Part shown: positions 55,662 through 64,000 of the stretch, in pieces
Layout: every line of letters starts with the position of its first letter
Numbering within the stretch: the stretch's first letter is position 1
From: Bifidobacterium sp. B4142
GTDB taxonomy: Bacteria; Actinomycetota; Actinomycetes; Actinomycetales; Bifidobacteriaceae
Length of the DNA: 64,000 nucleotides
NCBI RefSeq assembly: GCF_026537325.1
Contig: NZ_JAFNMJ010000001.1
Coordinates: 186,001-250,000, forward strand
Direction: 5' to 3'
The notes under the pieces: model-generated
Told to the model about the DNA's origin: nothing
Database searches by the model: none
Seen by the model: only the letters and a program-made list of their open reading frames with translations
Position numbers and translations under genes: made by a program

Positions 55662-57341
55662 ATGAGCGCATTTGTGGATCAGGTCACCGTCCATGTCAAG
55701 GGTGGCGACGGCGGCAATGGGGCGTCCTCCATCCGCCGCGAGAAGTACAAGCCCCTGGCCGGGCCCGATGGGGGCGACGGCGGCCAGGGCGGCTCGGTCA
55801 TTCTTCAGGCCGACGCCAACGCCACCAGCCTGCTGGACTACCGCTTTCTGCCGCACCGCCAGGCCGAGTCGGGCACCATGGGTCTGGGCGGCGACAAGGA
55901 CGGCAGCCGTGGCCAGGATCTGATTCTGCCGGTGCCGGTGGGTACCGTGGTCTTCACCGCCAAGGGAGGCCAAGGCGAGCGCAAGCAGCCGGGCGAGCGC
56001 CTGGCTGACCTGGCCCATGCGGGGGACCGGTTCGTGGCGGCCCAGGGCGGCGTGGGCGGACTGGGCAACCGCTCCCTGGCCACCAAGGCCAGGCGGGCTC
56101 CCGGCTTCGCCCTGCTGGGGGATCCGGGGCAGGAGCGTGACCTGGTGCTGGAGCTCAAATCCATCGCCGACGTGGCCTTGGTGGGTTTCCCCAGCGCAGG
56201 CAAGTCCAGCCTGGTAGCAGCCATGAGCGCGGCCAGGCCCAAGATCGCCGACTATCCATTCACCACCCTGGTGCCCAACCTGGGCGTGGTCCAGGCAGGG
56301 GAGAGCCGCTTCACTATGGCCGACGTGCCAGGGCTGATCCCGGGAGCCTCCCAGGGCAAGGGCCTAGGGCTGGAGTTTCTGCGGCACATCGAGCGCACCG
56401 AGATCATCGCCCACGTCATCGATTGCGCCACTCTGGAGCCTGATCGGGATCCCATGAGCGACTATCGGGCCCTGGAGGAGGAGCTGTCCCGCTACGCCGA
56501 CCGCCTGGAGCTTCCGCTGGGGGTCATCCCCATGGCGGAGCGGCCCAGGGTGATCATCCTCAACAAGGCCGATCTGCCGGAGGCACGCGAACTGGCCGAA
56601 TTCGTCCGTCCCGACTTCGAAGCCCTGGGCCTCAAGGTCTTCATAGTCTCCACAGCCTCGCATCAGGGGCTCAAGGAACTGGGCTACTACCTGGCCGGTC
56701 TGGTGGATCGTCTGCGCAGGCAGCTGCGTGAGCAGCAGGAGGCCAGGCAGGAGGAGCGCGTGGTCATCCGCCCCCTGGAGCGGCGGCGCAGGAGCGGCGA
56801 CCAGTCTGGGGACTTCACCCTTGAGCGGCATCAGACCCGATCCGGACAGACCTGGTTCAGGGTCTGCGGTGCCAAGCCCGAGCGCTGGGTTCGCCAAACC
56901 AACTTCGACAACGAGGAGGCCGTGGGCTATCTGGCCGACTGCCTGGCCCGGATGGGTGTGGAGGATGCCCTGCGCAAGGCCGGAGCCAGACCTGGGGACG
57001 AGGTTCGCATCGGTCCTGGCGACGATGCGGTGGCTTTCGACTGGGACCCGAGCGTGGCGGCCGGTGCCGAAATGCTGGATGGCACCCCCCAGGTGGCCCG
57101 GGGCCGCGACCTGCGGCTGGAGGAGAGCCAGGGGCTCAACCGCCGCCGCACCAACAGCGAACGCCGCCGCCAGTACCATCAGATGATGGACGCCAGGCAG
57201 GCGGTGCGTCAGGTCATGGAGCAGGAACGGCGCCAGGGTCACTGGGCCGATCCCTCCGTGGATGACGATCCCCACGACAGGCAGGGCCTGCTGGGGCGCG
57301 GGGATACGGATACCGCCAGTTCGGAAGAGGCCGGGCAATGA
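55662..57341 (+). CDS. obgE: GTPase Obg/CgtA
   Basis: 559 residues. The Gly-rich Obg fold starts [17 protein letters not shown] and includes [12 protein letters not shown]. The GTPase domain has G1 GFPSAGKSS (about residue 178), G3 DVPGLIPGA and G4 NKAD. The C-terminal OCT domain (about 375-465, [19 protein letters not shown]) is followed by a long Arg-rich tail. It assists 50S assembly and stress control. The conserved Obg-proB linkage is seen: the stop overlaps proB by 4 nt. Confidence 0.96.
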   Translation: MSAFVDQVTVHVKGGDGGNGASSIRREKYKPLAGPDGGDGGQGGSVILQADANATSLLDYRFLPHRQAESGTMGLGGDKDGSRGQDLILPVPVGTVVFTAKGGQGERKQPGERLADLAHAGDRFVAAQGGVGGLGNRSLATKARRAPGFALLGDPGQERDLVLELKSIADVALVGFPSAGKSSLVAAMSAARPKIADYPFTTLVPNLGVVQAGESRFTMADVPGLIPGASQGKGLGLEFLRHIERTEIIAHVIDCATLEPDRDPMSDYRALEEELSRYADRLELPLGVIPMAERPRVIILNKADLPEARELAEFVRPDFEALGLKVFIVSTASHQGLKELGYYLAGLVDRLRRQLREQQEARQEERVVIRPLERRRRSGDQSGDFTLERHQTRSGQTWFRVCGAKPERWVRQTNFDNEEAVGYLADCLARMGVEDALRKAGARPGDEVRIGPGDDAVAFDWDPSVAAGAEMLDGTPQVARGRDLRLEESQGLNRRRTNSERRRQYHQMMDARQAVRQVMEQERRQGHWADPSVDDDPHDRQGLLGRGDTDTASSEEAGQ

Positions 57342-58480
57342 CCGACGGGGAGGAATCCGACGAGGCCGCGGTCCGTTCCCGGGTGGCCCAGGCCCGCACC
57401 ATGGTGGTCAAGGTAGGTTCCAGCTCCCTGACCGATCCCCACGGGCACCTGGACCTTGGCCGCCTGCGTTCGTTGGTAGGCGCCCTGGCCTCGGCTGCTG
57501 TGAATGGCGCCCGCCTGGTTCTGGTTACCTCCGGGGCCATCGCGGCCGGCTTCGGCACCCTGGGGTTTGACCAACGCCCTGACGACGTGGCCACCCAGCA
57601 GGCCACGGCCTCAGTGGGCCAGGGTCTGCTCCTGGCCCAGTATGAGACTGCCTTCGCCCGTTATGGCCTGCGTGTGGGCCAGATTCTGATCACCGCCCGC
57701 GACACCACCCATGCCGTCCAGTACCGCAACGCCCGACGCACGCTCTGCCGTCTGCTGGATCTGGGGGTCATCCCCATCGTCAATGAGAACGATGCCCTGG
57801 CCAGCAACGAGATCCGCTTCGGCGACAACGACCACCTTTCGGCCCTGATCGCCAACATCGTCAGCGCCGACGCGCTGGTCCTGCTGACTGACGTGGATGC
57901 CCTCTACACCGAGCCCCCCTCCAGGCCAGGGGCCCGCAGAATCGGCTTTGTGCCCGATGTGGCGGCCATCATGGATCAGGTGGATGCCCAGGGGTCCGTC
58001 TCCGGTCTGGGGACCGGGGGCATGTCCACCAAACTGGAGGCGGCGCGGATTGCTGCGGCCTCCGGCATGCCTGTGGTGCTGACCCGCGCCGATCTTGCAG
58101 GCCCTGCCCTGGCTGGCGACCGGGTGGGCACCCTCTTCGCCCCCATCCGTCCGCGGGGCTCCTCGCATCGGCTCTGGATCAAGTTCGCCTCCCGTCCCCG
58201 GGGCGGCTATCTGGTGGATCAGGGGGCTGTCAAAGCTTTGCGCGGCGGTCGGGCCAGCCTGCTGGCGGCTGGTGCCAGGTCGGTCCAGGGCGAGTTCTCT
58301 GCCGGGGATCCGGTCTGGATCCACGATGAGTCTGGACGCCAGGTGGCCAAGGGCTTGTCCGGCTACGATTCCGAGGAGGCCCAGGACATGCTGGGCCTCA
58401 ACACCAAGGAGCTCCGCCGCCTACTGGGCGCCCACTATGCCCACCCGCTGGTGCATCGGGACTCTCTGGTACTGGTCTGA
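57338..58480 (+). CDS. proB: Glutamate 5-kinase
   Basis: 380 residues; first step of proline synthesis. Amino-acid kinase domain with [20 protein letters not shown] and [15 protein letters not shown], then a C-terminal PUA domain (about 285-375). Start overlaps the obg stop (ATGA). Confidence 0.96.
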   Translation: MTDGEESDEAAVRSRVAQARTMVVKVGSSSLTDPHGHLDLGRLRSLVGALASAAVNGARLVLVTSGAIAAGFGTLGFDQRPDDVATQQATASVGQGLLLAQYETAFARYGLRVGQILITARDTTHAVQYRNARRTLCRLLDLGVIPIVNENDALASNEIRFGDNDHLSALIANIVSADALVLLTDVDALYTEPPSRPGARRIGFVPDVAAIMDQVDAQGSVSGLGTGGMSTKLEAARIAAASGMPVVLTRADLAGPALAGDRVGTLFAPIRPRGSSHRLWIKFASRPRGGYLVDQGAVKALRGGRASLLAAGARSVQGEFSAGDPVWIHDESGRQVAKGLSGYDSEEAQDMLGLNTKELRRLLGAHYAHPLVHRDSLVLV

Positions 58481-58505
58481 GCACAGCCCTGGGGGTGCTG
58501 GGCGG

Positions 58506-58511
58506 TAGCAT
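58506..58511 (+). promoter_or_regulatory. Probable -10 element of a leaderless aminotransferase transcript
   Basis: TAGCAT followed after 6 nt (GGCAGC) by ATG 58518, the same layout as before dapE. Confidence 0.5.
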
Positions 58512-58517
58512 GGCAGC

Positions 58518-59732
58518 ATGACTATGGCGCAATGGCAGACCCTGAGCAGACGCATAGACGCAGTGGCCCCCAGTGCCACTCTGGCCGTGGATTCAAAAGC
58601 CAAGGCCATGAAGGCCCAGGGCATGAATGTGATCAGCTTCGGTGCCGGCGAACCCAACTTTCCCACGCCTGACCACATCGTGCAGGCGGCGGCCCGCGCC
58701 TGTCTGGACCCGCGCAACCACCGCTATACGCCCACGGCTGGTCTGCCCCAGCTGAAGCAGGCCATCGCCGACAAGACCCTGCGCGATTCGGGCTATCGAA
58801 TCGACCCGGATCAGGTGGTGGTCACCAACGGCGGCAAGCAGGCCGTCTATGAGACCTTCCAGATCCTGCTGAACCCCGGCGATGAGGTCATCATTCCTGC
58901 CCCTTACTGGACCAGCTATCCCCAGATGGTTCTGCTGGCTGGCGGCCATCCGGTACCGGTGCTCAGCGGAGCCGACCAGGGCTATATCCCCAGCCTGGAG
59001 CAGCTGGAGACGGCCCGAACCGAGCGCACCCGTGCCATCATCCTCAACCTGCCCGCCAACCCAACCGGGGCGATCTGGGACGCCGGCCTGGTGGCTGCCG
59101 TGGATCGCTGGGCCATCGAACACCAGATCTGGGTGATCAGCGACGAAATCTATGAGCACCTGACCTACCAGGGGGCGCATACCCCCTATCCGGGCGCTCT
59201 GGTGCCCCAGGTGCGCGATCAGCTGATCGTGGTCAACGGCGTGGCCAAAACCTATGCCATGACAGGCTGGCGGGTGGGCTGGCTGGTCGCTCCCCTGCCG
59301 GTGGCCCAGGCGGCTGCCAAGCTTCAGGGGCACATGACCTCCAACGTGGCCAACGTCTCCCAGCAGGCGGCCCTGGCTGCCCTGACCGGCGGTCTGGAGG
59401 ACGTGGAAGCCATGCGGTCGGCCTTTGCCCTGCGTCGACAGGCCATTGTGGATGCCCTGAACGCCATGGAGGGGGTGACCTGTCCTGAACCCTTGGGCGC
59501 TTTCTATGCCTTTGCTGACGTGACCGGTCTGCTGAATCGTCCAGTGGGTCCACAAGGAACGATCTGCGCTACCTCGGGCGAGCTGGCCGAGGTCATTCTG
59601 GAGCAGATCCAGGTAGCGGCCGTACCAGGCGAGGCCTTCGGCGCGCCCGGCTGCCTGCGTTTCTCCTACGCGCTGGCTGACGAGGACCTGGCCGAGGGTA
59701 TGAGGCGCCTTGCGCACTGGGTCGGTGCCTGA
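58518..59732 (+). CDS. aspC: Aspartate-type class I/II aminotransferase
   Basis: 404 residues, PLP-dependent fold type I. N-terminal GAGEPNFPTPDHI, the Asn and Asp/Tyr of NLPANPTGAIW and VISDEIYEHL, the PLP Lys in VAKTYAMTGWRVGW, and a late substrate Arg region (CLRFSYA). It probably transfers amino groups between glutamate and oxaloacetate, fitting the aspartate-family genes nearby; prephenate activity is possible. Confidence 0.88.
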   Translation: MTMAQWQTLSRRIDAVAPSATLAVDSKAKAMKAQGMNVISFGAGEPNFPTPDHIVQAAARACLDPRNHRYTPTAGLPQLKQAIADKTLRDSGYRIDPDQVVVTNGGKQAVYETFQILLNPGDEVIIPAPYWTSYPQMVLLAGGHPVPVLSGADQGYIPSLEQLETARTERTRAIILNLPANPTGAIWDAGLVAAVDRWAIEHQIWVISDEIYEHLTYQGAHTPYPGALVPQVRDQLIVVNGVAKTYAMTGWRVGWLVAPLPVAQAAAKLQGHMTSNVANVSQQAALAALTGGLEDVEAMRSAFALRRQAIVDALNAMEGVTCPEPLGAFYAFADVTGLLNRPVGPQGTICATSGELAEVILEQIQVAAVPGEAFGAPGCLRFSYALADEDLAEGMRRLAHWVGA

Positions 59733-59852
59733 TCCTGATCTTGGGCGAAATGCTGTTGGGGCAACACGGTTGGACGCAATCCGTCCTTTAGGCTAAACTC
59801 GAGATTTGGCGGTTTTTCCTCCCTGCCGAGTAGGCTGGTGGGAAGTTCCGAT

Positions 59853-59928
59853 AGGGAAGTGGCGCAATTGGTAGCGCAACGGTCTCCAAAACCGTAGGTT
59901 GTGGGTTCGAGTCCCGCCTTCCCTGCCA
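59853..59928 (+). tRNA. tRNA-Trp (CCA)
   Basis: 76 nt with encoded CCA. Acceptor AGGGAAG/CTTCCCT, anticodon loop CTCCAAA (CCA), and T arm GTGGGTTCGAGTCCCGC. It directly precedes secE, a common arrangement. Confidence 0.95.
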
Positions 59929-59972
59929 AGGCTTGCAGCAGATGGTGCAGAACAAACGAAGGACGGATGACC

Positions 59973-60197
59973 ATGGCACAGAAGGATGGGGCTGAGGAAG
60001 CCAGGCCGAACTTCTTCATGCGTATCGGGCTCTTCATCAAGCAGGTCATCGATGAGATCCGCAAGGTGGTGACTCCCACGGGCAAGGAGCTGGTGGGCTG
60101 GTCCGTGGCGGTTTTCATCTTCGTGCTGTTGCTGATGATCTTCGTAACCGTAATGGACTTCGGACTGGGCAAACTGGCCTTCCTGATATTCGGCTGA
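59973..60197 (+). CDS. secE: Preprotein translocase subunit SecE
   Basis: 74 residues. Amphipathic segment FIKQVIDEIRKVVTPTGKEL followed by one membrane helix (about 43-64), the single-helix form of Gram-positives. ATG 59973 has AAGGA 9 nt upstream; ATG 59967 is also possible. Confidence 0.94.
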   Translation: MAQKDGAEEARPNFFMRIGLFIKQVIDEIRKVVTPTGKELVGWSVAVFIFVLLLMIFVTVMDFGLGKLAFLIFG

Positions 60198-60227
60198 GCT
60201 GTGACAAGGTAGAAGGTGGAGTGATCC

Positions 60228-61070
60228 ATGAGTGATGATCTGACCAGAGAGGGACTGGACCCCGATCAGGCCGCTGAGTCGGCCCCGTCGGCATCCGATG
60301 ATGCCCCCACGCAGGAGGATGCCCAGGTCCAGGATCAGCAGCTCGGAACCTCTTCGGAGCAGGCCGAGCAGGACAGCACACCCGCCGAATCCGCCCAGGC
60401 CAAGGACACTCAGGACGATTCTTCCGATTCCGGCGACCAGCCCGACCAGGAGGATCCCGGTCAGCGTGCCGTGGACGAGTTCTCTAAGAAGCTGCGCACC
60501 CTCGAGGGCAAGTGGTATGTTCTGCACACCTACTCCGGCTACGAGAAGCGCGTCAAGGCCAACGTGGAGTCCCGCGTGGCCTCCTTCGGCTTGGAGGACA
60601 AGGTCTTCCAGGTGGAGATTCCCATGGAGGAGGTCGAGAAGCACACCGACAAGGGCAAGAAGGTCGTCACCCGTGTGCGTGTGCCTGGCTACGTGCTGAT
60701 TCGCATGTGGCCCGACGAGAACGCCCGCCGCATCATCCGCGACACCGAGGGCGTCACCGGATTCGTCGGCCCCAACAAGGAGCCGGCCCCGCTGACCCGC
60801 AAGGAGGTCGTCCAGATGATGGCCCCCATGATCGCCTCCGAGGCCCTGAAGGCCGCTGGAGACAAGCCCGAGGCCGCCAAGAAGCGCACGGTGGAGGTCT
60901 CCTATGCCGTTGGCGATCAGGTCACCGTCACCGAAGGGCCTTTCGCCACCATGGCTGCCGTGGTCTCCGACGTGGAGCCCACCACCCAGAAGCTGACCGT
61001 TCTGGTCTCCATCTTCGGCAGGGACACCCCTGTGGAGCTGGGCTTCGACCAAGTCGAAAAGATCGCCTGA
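60228..61070 (+). CDS. nusG: Transcription antitermination factor NusG
   Basis: 280 residues. Residues 1-85 are an acidic disordered extension rich in Asp, Glu, Gln and Ser. The NGN domain follows ([21 protein letters not shown]), then a KOW domain near the C-terminus ([20 protein letters not shown]). It binds RNA polymerase and couples transcription with translation. Confidence 0.96.
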   Translation: MSDDLTREGLDPDQAAESAPSASDDAPTQEDAQVQDQQLGTSSEQAEQDSTPAESAQAKDTQDDSSDSGDQPDQEDPGQRAVDEFSKKLRTLEGKWYVLHTYSGYEKRVKANVESRVASFGLEDKVFQVEIPMEEVEKHTDKGKKVVTRVRVPGYVLIRMWPDENARRIIRDTEGVTGFVGPNKEPAPLTRKEVVQMMAPMIASEALKAAGDKPEAAKKRTVEVSYAVGDQVTVTEGPFATMAAVVSDVEPTTQKLTVLVSIFGRDTPVELGFDQVEKIA

Positions 61071-61208
61071 AAGCCTTCGGTCGGTCCTCGGTCAATGCGA
61101 TAATCATGAAGCTTGTGCTCTCCTGTGGAGCGCATTTGGAAAGAACAGGTTGCGGGAGGGGATCCATGGTCTCCGACATCACCGCTTCGTAGAAAGAAGA
61201 ACCAGCAT

Positions 61209-61640
61209 ATGGCTGCAAAGAAGAAAGTCACCGCGCTGATCAAGGTGCAGATAGAGGCCGGCAAGGCCAATCCTGCGCCCCCGCTGGGTCCCGCACTGGG
61301 CTCCCACGGCGTGAACATCATGGACTTCTGCAAGCAGTACAACGATGCCACCAAGGACAAGATGGGCCAGGTCATCCCCTGCATCATCACCGTCTACGAG
61401 GATCGTTCCTTCACCTTCATCACCAAGACTCCGCCGGCAGCCGACCTGTTGCGCAAGGCCGCCGGTGTCTCCAAGGGTGCCGGCAACCCGCTGACTACCA
61501 AGGTGGGATCCGTCACCAAGGCCCAGGTCCGCGAGATCGCCCAGACCAAGATGGAGGATCTGTCGGCCCGTGACGTCGAGGCCGGGATGAAGATCATCGA
61601 AGGCACCGCCCGTTCCATGGGCATCACCGTCACCGACTGA
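61209..61640 (+). CDS. rplK: 50S ribosomal protein L11
   Basis: 143 residues with the Pro-rich switch [18 protein letters not shown], and C-terminal rRNA-binding [19 protein letters not shown] precedes the ATG. The 138-nt gap from nusG contains GATAAT near 61099 that may give rplK its own promoter. Confidence 0.97.
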   Translation: MAAKKKVTALIKVQIEAGKANPAPPLGPALGSHGVNIMDFCKQYNDATKDKMGQVIPCIITVYEDRSFTFITKTPPAADLLRKAAGVSKGAGNPLTTKVGSVTKAQVREIAQTKMEDLSARDVEAGMKIIEGTARSMGITVTD

Positions 61641-61704
61641 AATTTTTGTTGTGAGCGGTAGGGCATACGCTTGCCCGCACCGCGACTGCTGATAGGAGAA
61701 GCAG

Positions 61705-62394
61705 ATGACCAAGCGTTCCAAGAAGTACCGCGAGGCGGCCGAGAAGGTCGATCGCACCAACCTGTACACCCCTGAGGAGGGCATCGCCCTGCTCAAGAGC
61801 ATGCCCAAGCGCGGGTTTGACGAGACCGTAGAGGCCGTCTACCGTCTGAACGTGGATCCCCGCAAGGCCGACCAGCTGGTCCGCGGCACCGTCAGCCTGC
61901 CCAACGGCACCGGCAAGACCGTGCGCGTTCTGGTCTTCGCTCGTGGTCCCCAGGCGACTGCAGCCGCCGAGGCCGGAGCCGACGAGGTGGGCGACGACGA
62001 GCTGGTGACTAGGGTCGCCGGCGGCTACCTGGACTTCGATGCCGTGGTGGCTACCCCCGACATGATGGGCAAGGTCGGCCGTCTGGGCCGCGTGCTGGGT
62101 CCCCGTGGCCTCATGCCCAACCCCAAGACCGGCACCGTGACCATGGATGTGGCCAAGGCGGTCACCGAGATCAAGGCTGGACGTATCGAGTTCCGTGTGG
62201 ATAAGAACGGCAACCTGAGCTTCCCCGTGGGCAAGGTCTCCTTTGAGCAGCAGGCTCTGGAGGAGAACTTCCACGCGGTCGATGAGGAGATCAAGCGCCT
62301 GAAGCCGGCCACGGTGAAGGGCCGCTACATCACCAAGGCCACCGTCACCACCACCATGGGCCCGGGCGTTCCCCTGGACATCGCGGTGCTCTGA
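61705..62394 (+). CDS. rplA: 50S ribosomal protein L1
   Basis: 229 residues: [17 protein letters not shown], the signature [19 protein letters not shown], and C-terminal [21 protein letters not shown]1 also represses its own operon translation. AGGAGAAGCAG precedes the ATG. Confidence 0.98.
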   Translation: MTKRSKKYREAAEKVDRTNLYTPEEGIALLKSMPKRGFDETVEAVYRLNVDPRKADQLVRGTVSLPNGTGKTVRVLVFARGPQATAAAEAGADEVGDDELVTRVAGGYLDFDAVVATPDMMGKVGRLGRVLGPRGLMPNPKTGTVTMDVAKAVTEIKAGRIEFRVDKNGNLSFPVGKVSFEQQALEENFHAVDEEIKRLKPATVKGRYITKATVTTTMGPGVPLDIAVL

Positions 62395-62416
62395 GCCGGT
62401 TCTGCTGTAAGCTTCC

Positions 62417-62450
62417 AGGGCGGGAGACCTCCGGGTCCCCGCCCTTTTTA
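62417..62450 (+). terminator. Terminator of rplK-rplA
   Basis: AGGGCGGG and CCCGCCCT arms followed by TTTTTAT, 23 nt after the rplA stop. Confidence 0.88.
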
Positions 62451-62484
62451 TATCTTGGTCTGGCGGCAGTCGGTCGGGCAGCAG

Positions 62485-63717
62485 TCAGTCGGCGCGCGGA
62501 TGCGATCTGCGGATTCTGCCGATGATCAGGGCCGCCTGGAGGACGAAGGATTCCCGTGGGTCCATGGCGTCCCAGCCGGTCACCTCCACACAGCGCCTGA
62601 GCCGGTAGCGCACGGTGTTGGGATGGATGCCCAGCTTCTTTGCGGTGAGCTCCAGCGAGTTGCCAGAGCGCAGGAAGGTGAGCAGGGTGATCGGCAGAGG
62701 CCCGTCCGGATCCTGCCCGGCCAGGCTCAGATAGACTTCCTGGTAAAGCTGGTCGGCAGCGTCTGTGTCCCCGTTGAGGGCTCGTTCGGGCAGCAGGTCG
62801 TCGGCGTGCAGTGGCCTGGGCAGGGCGGCGGTGATGGGGTCGGCCACTGCCGGGGCCGCCGCGTGCGTGCTCAGGGCGGCTCGGATGGAGGCTCCCGCAC
62901 CGGAGATCCCATGGTTCAGGGGCCCCATGCAGACAGCTGACTCGTCGGCGAAGAAGCGCAGGATGGACGCGCAGAAGTCGGTCGGTGTGCCCGAGCGGTT
63001 GGGGTCGATCAGGACCACCATGAGCCCCTCGCTCTCGCCCACCAGAGCCCTGCCGCCTTGACGGGCCGCCGTGGTGTGTATGGGCTGGCGTGCGTTCTCC
63101 ATGCCCTGTCCCTCATCGTTGCACCGGGCCTCGCCAGCGACGGCGAAGCAGTCGAATTCGGTCGGCCAGCCCAGCCGGGCCAAATCGTCAACAGTGCGTG
63201 TGTCCGCCGCTTTCTCAGTCACATGCCGGATGATCCTGGACTCCGTTGCGGCATTGCGCCCGTTCCTTGCCTCGGCCAGATCGGCGTAGAGAGCGGCTGC
63301 TGAGGTGGCGGCATGACAGGTGTAGACCAGCGTGGACCGCTCCCCCTCGGCACCCATGGTCCGGCCGGCCTCCTCAAGCATGTCCAGAATGAGTCGGGTC
63401 AGCTCCATGGCCCGGTGCGAGCCCAGGCTCCGGGAGAGCTCGGCTGGTACGGGGGAGGGGATTTCGCTGCCTTCTGTGCCTGGGGTGTCAAGTCGGGAGA
63501 GCAGGTCGTCCAGAGCTGTTCGTATGGCCCCCTCCAAGGTTCTGCGGCCATCGGCGGGCAGGGACCTGGCCCAGGGCAGCGCCTCCTCCAGATGGTCCAG
63601 TGTCTTCCGCAGAATCTGCTCCACGGCGGCATCGGAGGCGTCAGGTGCCTGGTGACCTTGCTGCGCTTCTGCAGGGTCGTCGTCCTGCGGCCTGGACCGC
63701 TTCGACTGGCCGATCAT
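62485..63717 (-). CDS. PucR-type transcriptional regulator with C-terminal HTH
   Basis: 410 residues. The C-terminal helix-turn-helix (about 358-395, SLELTAKKLGIHPNTVRYRLRR) is the PucR/CdaR type; the central region resembles the GGDEF-related domain of these regulators (VVLIDPNRSG...ILRFFADES). Targets are unknown. ATG 63717 overlaps the stop of the upstream membrane protein gene (ATGA), so both are cotranscribed. Convergent with rplA. Confidence 0.8.
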   Translation of the reverse strand: MIGQSKRSRPQDDDPAEAQQGHQAPDASDAAVEQILRKTLDHLEEALPWARSLPADGRRTLEGAIRTALDDLLSRLDTPGTEGSEIPSPVPAELSRSLGSHRAMELTRLILDMLEEAGRTMGAEGERSTLVYTCHAATSAAALYADLAEARNGRNAATESRIIRHVTEKAADTRTVDDLARLGWPTEFDCFAVAGEARCNDEGQGMENARQPIHTTAARQGGRALVGESEGLMVVLIDPNRSGTPTDFCASILRFFADESAVCMGPLNHGISGAGASIRAALSTHAAAPAVADPITAALPRPLHADDLLPERALNGDTDAADQLYQEVYLSLAGQDPDGPLPITLLTFLRSGNSLELTAKKLGIHPNTVRYRLRRCVEVTGWDAMDPRESFVLQAALIIGRIRRSHPRAD

Positions 63718-64000
63718 GTCGGCCGGTCCATCGGGTTTTCGACGCGGGCACGACGGCTCTGCCGGACCATGTCCAGGATCAGGAAGGGCACCACCATGTC
63801 CACCGGCAGCATGTGCCGTTCGAAGTTGTTGGCGGGGGCGGTGATCATGACCCCCATGATCAACAGGAGAGGGAACCAGCACAGGGCCCCGCGCCAGCGG
63901 CCGGCAGCCAGACGGGCCATGATCAGCAGCAGGGCGGCCACCACCCAGAAGTTGGCCCGTGCCACCAGGCCCAGCAGGGGGGTGTCGGCCCAGGTTCTGA
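63714..64000 (-). CDS. C-terminal part of a multi-pass membrane protein (continues beyond the window end)
   Basis: The minus-strand frame is open from the window edge to TGA at 63716-63714, about 95 residues. It has two strongly hydrophobic helices, a conserved-looking APANNFERHMLPVDM loop and an Arg-rich cytoplasmic end. The pattern resembles large membrane glycosyltransferase-like proteins (for example DUF6020), but the fragment is too short for a firm call. Coupled to the PucR-type gene. Confidence 0.65.
   Translation of the reverse strand, partial: RTWADTPLLGLVARANFWVVAALLLIMARLAAGRWRGALCWFPLLLIMGVMITAPANNFERHMLPVDMVVPFLILDMVRQSRRARVENPMDRPT

Overview
The window reads as a high-GC actinobacterial chromosome, most likely Bifidobacterium. 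Supporting signs are the bifid-type order argS-lysA-hom-thrB-maf, an actinobacterial F1Fo-ATPase operon followed directly by nucS, a GlnR-type orphan regulator, and an RNase E with a long charged N-terminal region. A pyruvate oxidase gene fits an insect-gut lineage such as the B. asteroides group, but that last step is inference.

Layout. 1-7.5 kb, mostly minus strand: start of valS, a peptide-type solute-binding protein, nth, a GlnR-like regulator, a membrane protein, mntP, a toxin-antitoxin pair, a DUF421/DUF3290 membrane pair and ppa. 7.6-11.5 kb: one 1,296-residue LPKTG-anchored surface protein. 11.6-20.9 kb: an accessory region with visibly lower GC in most of its genes. It holds a four-gene sugar/polyol operon (MFS transporter, zinc dehydrogenase, HIT protein, D-lyxose isomerase-like cupin) with a divergent AraC regulator, an aldo/keto reductase, two frameshifted pseudogenes and an internally deleted IS1249-type element, ending next to an initiator tRNA gene. 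21-30.8 kb: metA (acetyl-CoA-type residue Glu111), the eight-gene atp operon, nucS and nrdH. 31-34.4 kb: a complete polar amino-acid ABC transporter preceded by a 12-codon leader ORF. 34.5-39.4 kb: an FKBP lipoprotein, an uncharacterised membrane protein/lipoprotein pair, a YbbN-like protein and a CYTH protein. 39.7-52 kb: tRNA-Arg, pyruvate oxidase, ridA, argS, lysA, hom, thrB, a Maf-Nudix fusion, an AEC transporter and dapE. 52-64 kb: rne, rplU, rpmA, obg, proB, an aminotransferase, tRNA-Trp, secE, nusG, rplK, rplA, a PucR-type regulator and the C-terminal end of a membrane protein.

How the genes work together. The core stretches cover energy coupling (atp), aspartate-family amino-acid synthesis (lysA, dapE, hom, thrB, metA), and transcription/translation (rplU-rpmA, secE-nusG-rplK-rplA, argS, valS). 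The accessory region looks like an acquired carbohydrate module that could feed a ketose into the bifid shunt, sitting in decaying mobile DNA. A recurring regulatory theme is probable leaderless transcription: several start codons lie only 6-9 nt downstream of a -10-like hexamer with no Shine-Dalgarno sequence.

Limits. All calls are from reading the sequence and family knowledge; no searches were run. Start codons were chosen by ribosome-binding sites, spacing and family N-termini, and some remain ambiguous as stated.
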